NCBI GenBank assembly: GCA_022425845.1
Contig: JAKMEU010000065.1
Span: forward strand, 1 to 8,853
DNA: 8,853 bases
Direction: 5' to 3'
From: Luminiphilus sp.
GTDB lineage: Bacteria > Pseudomonadota > Gammaproteobacteria > Pseudomonadales > Halieaceae
Part shown: piece by piece, positions 6,346 to 8,853 of the stretch
How positions within the stretch are numbered: the stretch's first letter is position 1
How the letters are laid out: each line of letters begins with the position of its first letter
The notes under the pieces: generated by a model
Database searches by the model: none
The model's input: the letters and a program-made list of their open reading frames with translations, nothing else
What the model was told of the DNA's origin: nothing
Made by a program: the position numbers and the translations under genes

Positions 6346-7296
6346 ATGCTGCTGGTGCCAGCCTATGCAACGGACCGGGATTGGGTTGATGCGCCACTGA
6401 CAGAGGCCCCCTGTGAATGGGCTCCCGGGCAGGGCATCCATCTCTACCACTTCCCCCTGTCTCTGGATTCCCAGAAGGTGCGGCAGGGTCTTGAGGAGTT
6501 GGGCCTTCAGTGGCAGTCCCACGTCATATTGCTGCCGGCCCAGCAGCAATTCGCACCCAGGTACGCGCGTATCAATTCCCGGTGCGTTGTCCCCACCCTG
6601 GTCACTGACGGCAGGGTCACAACGGATACGGTCAACATACTGTCCCATCTTGCCAGCCGCTTCGGCGCGCAAAACAACGGCTTAATCATCCCGGAAGACG
6701 AAACAGCGGTGGTTAATGACTGGATTGACAGCGCGTCCTCACTGTTTATTGAGGCACTGACCTATGGTGATGTCAGGGGTATTAAAAAGCCCTTTCCCTT
6801 TGGGAATAACCATGAAAGCGGTCAATACCATCAGGATAAGGTGCAACTGCTCTCGAAGTTAATTGAAGAATACCAAGACGACGACACCCTGCGCCCCGCC
6901 TACGAAAAGAAACGGGCCGTCATTGAGGCGACCCGAGCGGCGATAGTCACCCCAAGCCAAATGGACGCGATCGTCGAAACCACCAGGGTGGCCATGGGGC
7001 AATTAGAGGCTCAGCTGCAGCAGGGGCCCTTTGGCTCCGGAGGTTGGCTCGCCAGCGAGGCTTTCAGCCTGGCGGATATTCAATGGGGTGTGGTGCTGTA
7101 CCGCCTTCGCTGGTTGGGGCTTCAGCCTGTGCTGTGGCAGAGCGAGTCCAGAATTGCGGCTTACAGCGACCGACTGTTTGCCAGGGCCTCGTTCCAAAGG
7201 GGCGTGGTGAGGTGGTCTCGGGTGGGCCGTAACGTCGTTTTACCCATGCTGCGCTTTAAGCTGCTCAAGGCCATGGGCCTCAATCCAGACGCCTGA
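6346..7296 (+). CDS. Glutathione S-transferase-fold protein
   Basis: A 316-residue cytoplasmic protein with a thioredoxin-like N-terminal domain at about 30-108: IHLYHFPLSLDSQKVR opens it, the cis-proline motif VVPTL has Pro83, and Asp94-Thr95 sits where the glutathione gamma-glutamyl contact usually is. A helical C-terminal domain runs from about 120, with the N-capping box SLAD at 241-244 in FSLADIQWG. It is about 100 residues longer than an ordinary GST. The extra length is a charged insert at roughly 145-210 between the first C-terminal helices and a basic, hydrophobic tail after 285, a layout that recalls GDAP1-like GSTs. Ser39 or Ser42 could be the catalytic hydroxyl. The ATG at 6346 is preferred because GAGGGG lies at 6331-6336; an in-frame TTG at 6316 would add ten residues without a ribosome site. 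Substrate, and whether it binds glutathione at all, are unproven. Confidence 0.85.
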   Translation: MLLVPAYATDRDWVDAPLTEAPCEWAPGQGIHLYHFPLSLDSQKVRQGLEELGLQWQSHVILLPAQQQFAPRYARINSRCVVPTLVTDGRVTTDTVNILSHLASRFGAQNNGLIIPEDETAVVNDWIDSASSLFIEALTYGDVRGIKKPFPFGNNHESGQYHQDKVQLLSKLIEEYQDDDTLRPAYEKKRAVIEATRAAIVTPSQMDAIVETTRVAMGQLEAQLQQGPFGSGGWLASEAFSLADIQWGVVLYRLRWLGLQPVLWQSESRIAAYSDRLFARASFQRGVVRWSRVGRNVVLPMLRFKLLKAMGLNPDA

Positions 7297-7375
7297 GCCC
7301 CGCAGGGTTGATAGCCGCTGATTGCATGCAGGGCTTGCTCTCTAAGTCAGAAACGTGTCTGGAACCCCGCTGGGA

Positions 7376-8368
7376 TTACGCCACAGACCAAAGCGCCAAG
7401 ACGGAGCGAAGTGCACTCACGAAGGCGACTGGCTCATCGAGCATAAGGTGATGCCGGGCGCCGGGGACAGCAATGAAGGGAATATCCGTGCCACCCTTCT
7501 CGCGCACATAGTCCGCGGAATCATCGTCAAACAAGAGGCTGTCTTGACCATAAATGTAGGCCTTGCGCCCGGGTGCAGCCACAACCGCTTCGGCCTGATG
7601 CAGAATACGATCATGGACTGAGAAGTCGCTGTCAAAAACGCTGGTATCAAACTTCCATGTCCAACCGCCTTCGACCTCTTTCAGCGAGTGATAAGCCATG
7701 TAATCAAAGAGGTAGGGTTCGCCGCAGGGTTGATTGGGGGATAGTACAAACCGAGATTTGGCGGCGGCGTAGTCCGGGTATACCTTGTTCGGTCGGCTGG
7801 TATCCGAACGAAGCGGTCGACCGCCGGCAAAGTGTGCTTTAAGGCGTTCCAGACGTAGCACCATCAAGTCACAAATGATGAGCCCACCAAATAACTCGTG
7901 GTGTTCGTTCATGGCGGTAATACCAACGTGCCCGCCGTAGGAGTGCGCGATGACAACGGGCTTTTCCGCGTGATCAAACAGGCCGGTTTTTTGCGCGACG
8001 TCGACGACCTCCTGCGCTCGGACCTTGTCGGGATAAGCCTCCCGCACGCCTGAGTCGCCCATGCCCGTCAAATCATAAGCAACCACGTGATATTTGTCGG
8101 CCAAAAAGGGTGCAATGAACGCCATGCACCGGGCATGGGCCAAGAAGCCGTGGGTCATTAATAGCGGCGGGTTTTCAGGATTACCCCAACGAAAGTAGTG
8201 AATGTCACAGCCCTGTGACTCGACGAAGCCCTCCTCCCGGGGCACCTGCAGCGCCTTGACCAGCCACTCGGGAGCATTCGGTGCGTCGGGTGGCAGTTCT
8301 TTCTCGAGATCGCAGACTGTTGTTACCTGAGTTTTCATAAATTCCCGTGCGAGTCTCGCGAATCGCAT
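7376..8368 (-). CDS. Alpha/beta hydrolase
   Basis: A 330-residue cytoplasmic alpha/beta-hydrolase-fold enzyme. It has the oxyanion motif THGF at 72-75, a strand ending in DLTGMGDSG at 99-107, and the nucleophile elbow AHSYGG with Ser143. The first elbow position is Ala141 rather than Gly, a common tolerated change. Asp276 in YGQDS is the likely acid and His306 or His307 in GARHHLMLDEP the base. A cap domain fills about 170-240. Epoxide hydrolases, haloalkane dehalogenases and C-C or ester hydrolases share this plan; a Ser nucleophile excludes the first two, which use Asp. ATG at 8368 gives 330 residues. ATG at 8338 (residue 11, MKTQVTTV) is an equally reasonable start, as neither has a strong ribosome site. 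The gene converges on the GST-like gene with a 79-bp gap and no strong terminator. No signal peptide seen. Confidence 0.9.
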   Translation of the reverse strand: MRFARLAREFMKTQVTTVCDLEKELPPDAPNAPEWLVKALQVPREEGFVESQGCDIHYFRWGNPENPPLLMTHGFLAHARCMAFIAPFLADKYHVVAYDLTGMGDSGVREAYPDKVRAQEVVDVAQKTGLFDHAEKPVVIAHSYGGHVGITAMNEHHELFGGLIICDLMVLRLERLKAHFAGGRPLRSDTSRPNKVYPDYAAAKSRFVLSPNQPCGEPYLFDYMAYHSLKEVEGGWTWKFDTSVFDSDFSVHDRILHQAEAVVAAPGRKAYIYGQDSLLFDDDSADYVREKGGTDIPFIAVPGARHHLMLDEPVAFVSALRSVLALWSVA

Positions 8369-8502
8369 TACTTCTTTAGAGTGGGTAAAACGTGCTTGCT
8401 ATACGAACCGAGCCCGCTTTTGGGATCGCATATCGTACAGAAAAAGGGGATTCACGTTCCCTATGTGCATAATTCAGGCTCTGCAGCGTTTGCGAGTATT
8501 GA
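8369..8502. other. Non-coding stretch between hydrolase start and repeat array
   Basis: These 134 bases precede the minus-strand alpha/beta hydrolase and lead on the plus strand into the first repeat. I see no gene. CATAAT at 8468-8473 could be a plus-strand -10 box, but the hexamer 17 bases upstream is unlike a -35. On the minus strand no convincing promoter pair was found, although one for the hydrolase is expected here or beyond the repeats. Confidence 0.3.
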
Positions 8503-8608
8503 TGATCTCAACGCGGTTGCCTCCCGCGCTGAGCCCCCTGAGGGGCGCCGCCGCTGCGCGTTGGCGTCCAAACTCTGCTTGGGACAGAGTTTGTCGAACG
8601 GGCACGTC
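8503..8608. repeat. Direct repeat copy 1 of a structured 106-bp element
   Basis: First of two gap-free copies, with 94 of 106 bases identical to copy 2 at 8684-8789. It contains two main hairpins. CTCAACGCGG at 8507-8516 pairs with CCGCGCTGAG at 8524-8533, with one mismatch (A8511 against C8529). CAAACTCTGC at 8569-8578 pairs with ACAGAGTTTG at 8584-8593, with one mismatch (C8578 against A8584). A small CCCC-TGA-GGGG hairpin lies between them. Both mismatches would be G-U pairs in minus-strand RNA. A terminator hairpin follows 26 bases downstream. I do not recognise the family. Confidence 0.85.
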
Positions 8609-8634
8609 GCCTCGACCAAACACCCATCCACAAA

Positions 8635-8657
8635 AAACCCGGCAGGAGGCCGGGTTT
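8635..8657. terminator. Intrinsic terminator between the two repeats, probably bidirectional
   Basis: AAACCCGGC at 8635-8643, loop AGGAG, and GCCGGGTTT at 8649-8657 form a perfect 9-bp GC-rich hairpin. On the minus strand the T-run is six bases (plus-strand A at 8632-8637), stronger than the TTTCTT on the plus strand. It can stop transcripts of copy 1 on the plus strand or copy 2 on the minus strand. Confidence 0.8.
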
Positions 8658-8683
8658 CTTGTATATGGCGCGCCTGGCACGAT

Positions 8684-8789
8684 TGATCTCAACGCGGTTT
8701 CCTCCCGCGTTGAGCCCCCTTCAGGGCGCCGCCGCTGCGCTCTGCCGTCCAAACTCTGCATGGGGCAGAGTTTGTCGAACGAACACGTC
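8684..8789. repeat. Direct repeat copy 2 of a structured 106-bp element
   Basis: Second copy, starting 181 bp after the first and aligning without gaps. Both main hairpins are perfect here: CTCAACGCGG at 8688-8697 with CCGCGTTGAG at 8705-8714, and CAAACTCTGC at 8750-8759 with GCAGAGTTTG at 8765-8774. The loop of the second hairpin is ATGGG, against TTGGG in copy 1. The middle small hairpin is CCC-TTCA-GGG. The flanking 21-26 bp before each terminator are not conserved, so the repeat unit is sharply bounded. Function unknown. Confidence 0.85.
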
Positions 8790-8810
8790 CTCACGGCCAG
8801 AGCACACGGG

Positions 8811-8851
8811 ACAAACAAAAAGGCCCCGCTGCTGCGAGGCCCTTTGTTTGT
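8811..8851. terminator. Intrinsic terminator after repeat copy 2, probably bidirectional
   Basis: ACAAACAAA at 8811-8819 pairs with TTTGTTTGT at 8843-8851 and GGCC at 8822-8825 with GGCC at 8838-8841, separated by a small asymmetric internal loop. The apex CGC-TGCT-GCG adds three pairs. A/T tracts on both sides make it usable in either direction; on the minus strand the stem is followed by TTTTTGTTTG. Its sequence is unrelated to the terminator at 8635-8657, although both end in TTGTAT on the plus strand. The window stops two bases later. Confidence 0.7.
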
Positions 8852-8853
8852 AT

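Noticed and set aside
7297..7375. Terminator between the convergent GST-like and alpha/beta hydrolase genes
   Set aside because: GCCCCGC at 7297-7303 and GCAGGGC at 7328-7334 pair with one mismatch across a 24-base loop and are followed by TTGCTCTCT, too weak to call.
8381..8686. Plus-strand open frame of 101 codons over the first repeat
   Set aside because: It crosses a perfect intrinsic terminator and repeat hairpins and has no recognisable protein features.
8684..8789. Integron attC site, because GTTGAGC in copy 2 fits the GTTRRRY core
   Set aside because: The partner 7-mer TCTCAAC misses the RYYYAAC consensus, the arms are only a 27-bp hairpin apart, and copy 1 lacks the GTT. No integrase or cassette layout is present.
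8474..8818. Minus-strand open frame of 114 codons across the repeat region
   Set aside because: It runs through both repeats and the 8635-8657 terminator. The 181-bp period is not a multiple of three, so the two copies would encode unrelated peptides; the frame is open only because the repeats are GC-rich.

Overview
The window looks like chromosomal DNA of a free-living, probably marine gammaproteobacterium. The Halieaceae/OM60 type is my best guess, from moderately high GC, Gram-negative secretion signals and the mix of catabolic enzymes. This is inference from style of sequence, not from a marker gene. There is no rRNA, tRNA, CRISPR array, transposase or phage gene.

Layout. A secreted DUF1254/DUF1214 protein (84-1160, minus) ends at a good intrinsic terminator (16-56). 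Its 198-bp upstream region is shared with five plus-strand genes: an SDR oxidoreductase (1359-2117), an acyl-CoA dehydrogenase (2120-3277, two bases after the SDR stop), an exported type I arylsulfatase (3398-4954), an exported serine beta-lactamase-fold hydrolase (5091-6311) and a glutathione S-transferase-fold protein (6346-7296). A convergent alpha/beta hydrolase follows (7376-8368, minus). The right edge (8503-8853) is non-coding: two 106-bp direct repeats, 12 mismatches apart and 181 bp apart, each followed by a hairpin terminator.

How the genes may work together. Three products carry signal peptides and should act in the periplasm: the DUF1254/1214 protein, the sulfatase and the serine hydrolase. 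Four lack export signals and should act in the cytoplasm: the SDR, the acyl-CoA dehydrogenase, the GST-like protein and the alpha/beta hydrolase. A plausible reading is a catabolic island for a sulfated and/or esterified lipophilic compound: desulfation and ester cleavage outside, then alcohol oxidation and acyl-CoA dehydrogenation inside. Substrate and pathway are not determined by the sequence.

Most unusual item. The terminal repeat-terminator modules are the only part I could not assign to a known class. The repeats contain conserved hairpins. The two substitutions that break pairing in plus-strand RNA both become G-U wobbles in minus-strand RNA. The 181-bp period shifts the reading frame, which argues against a protein-coding origin.
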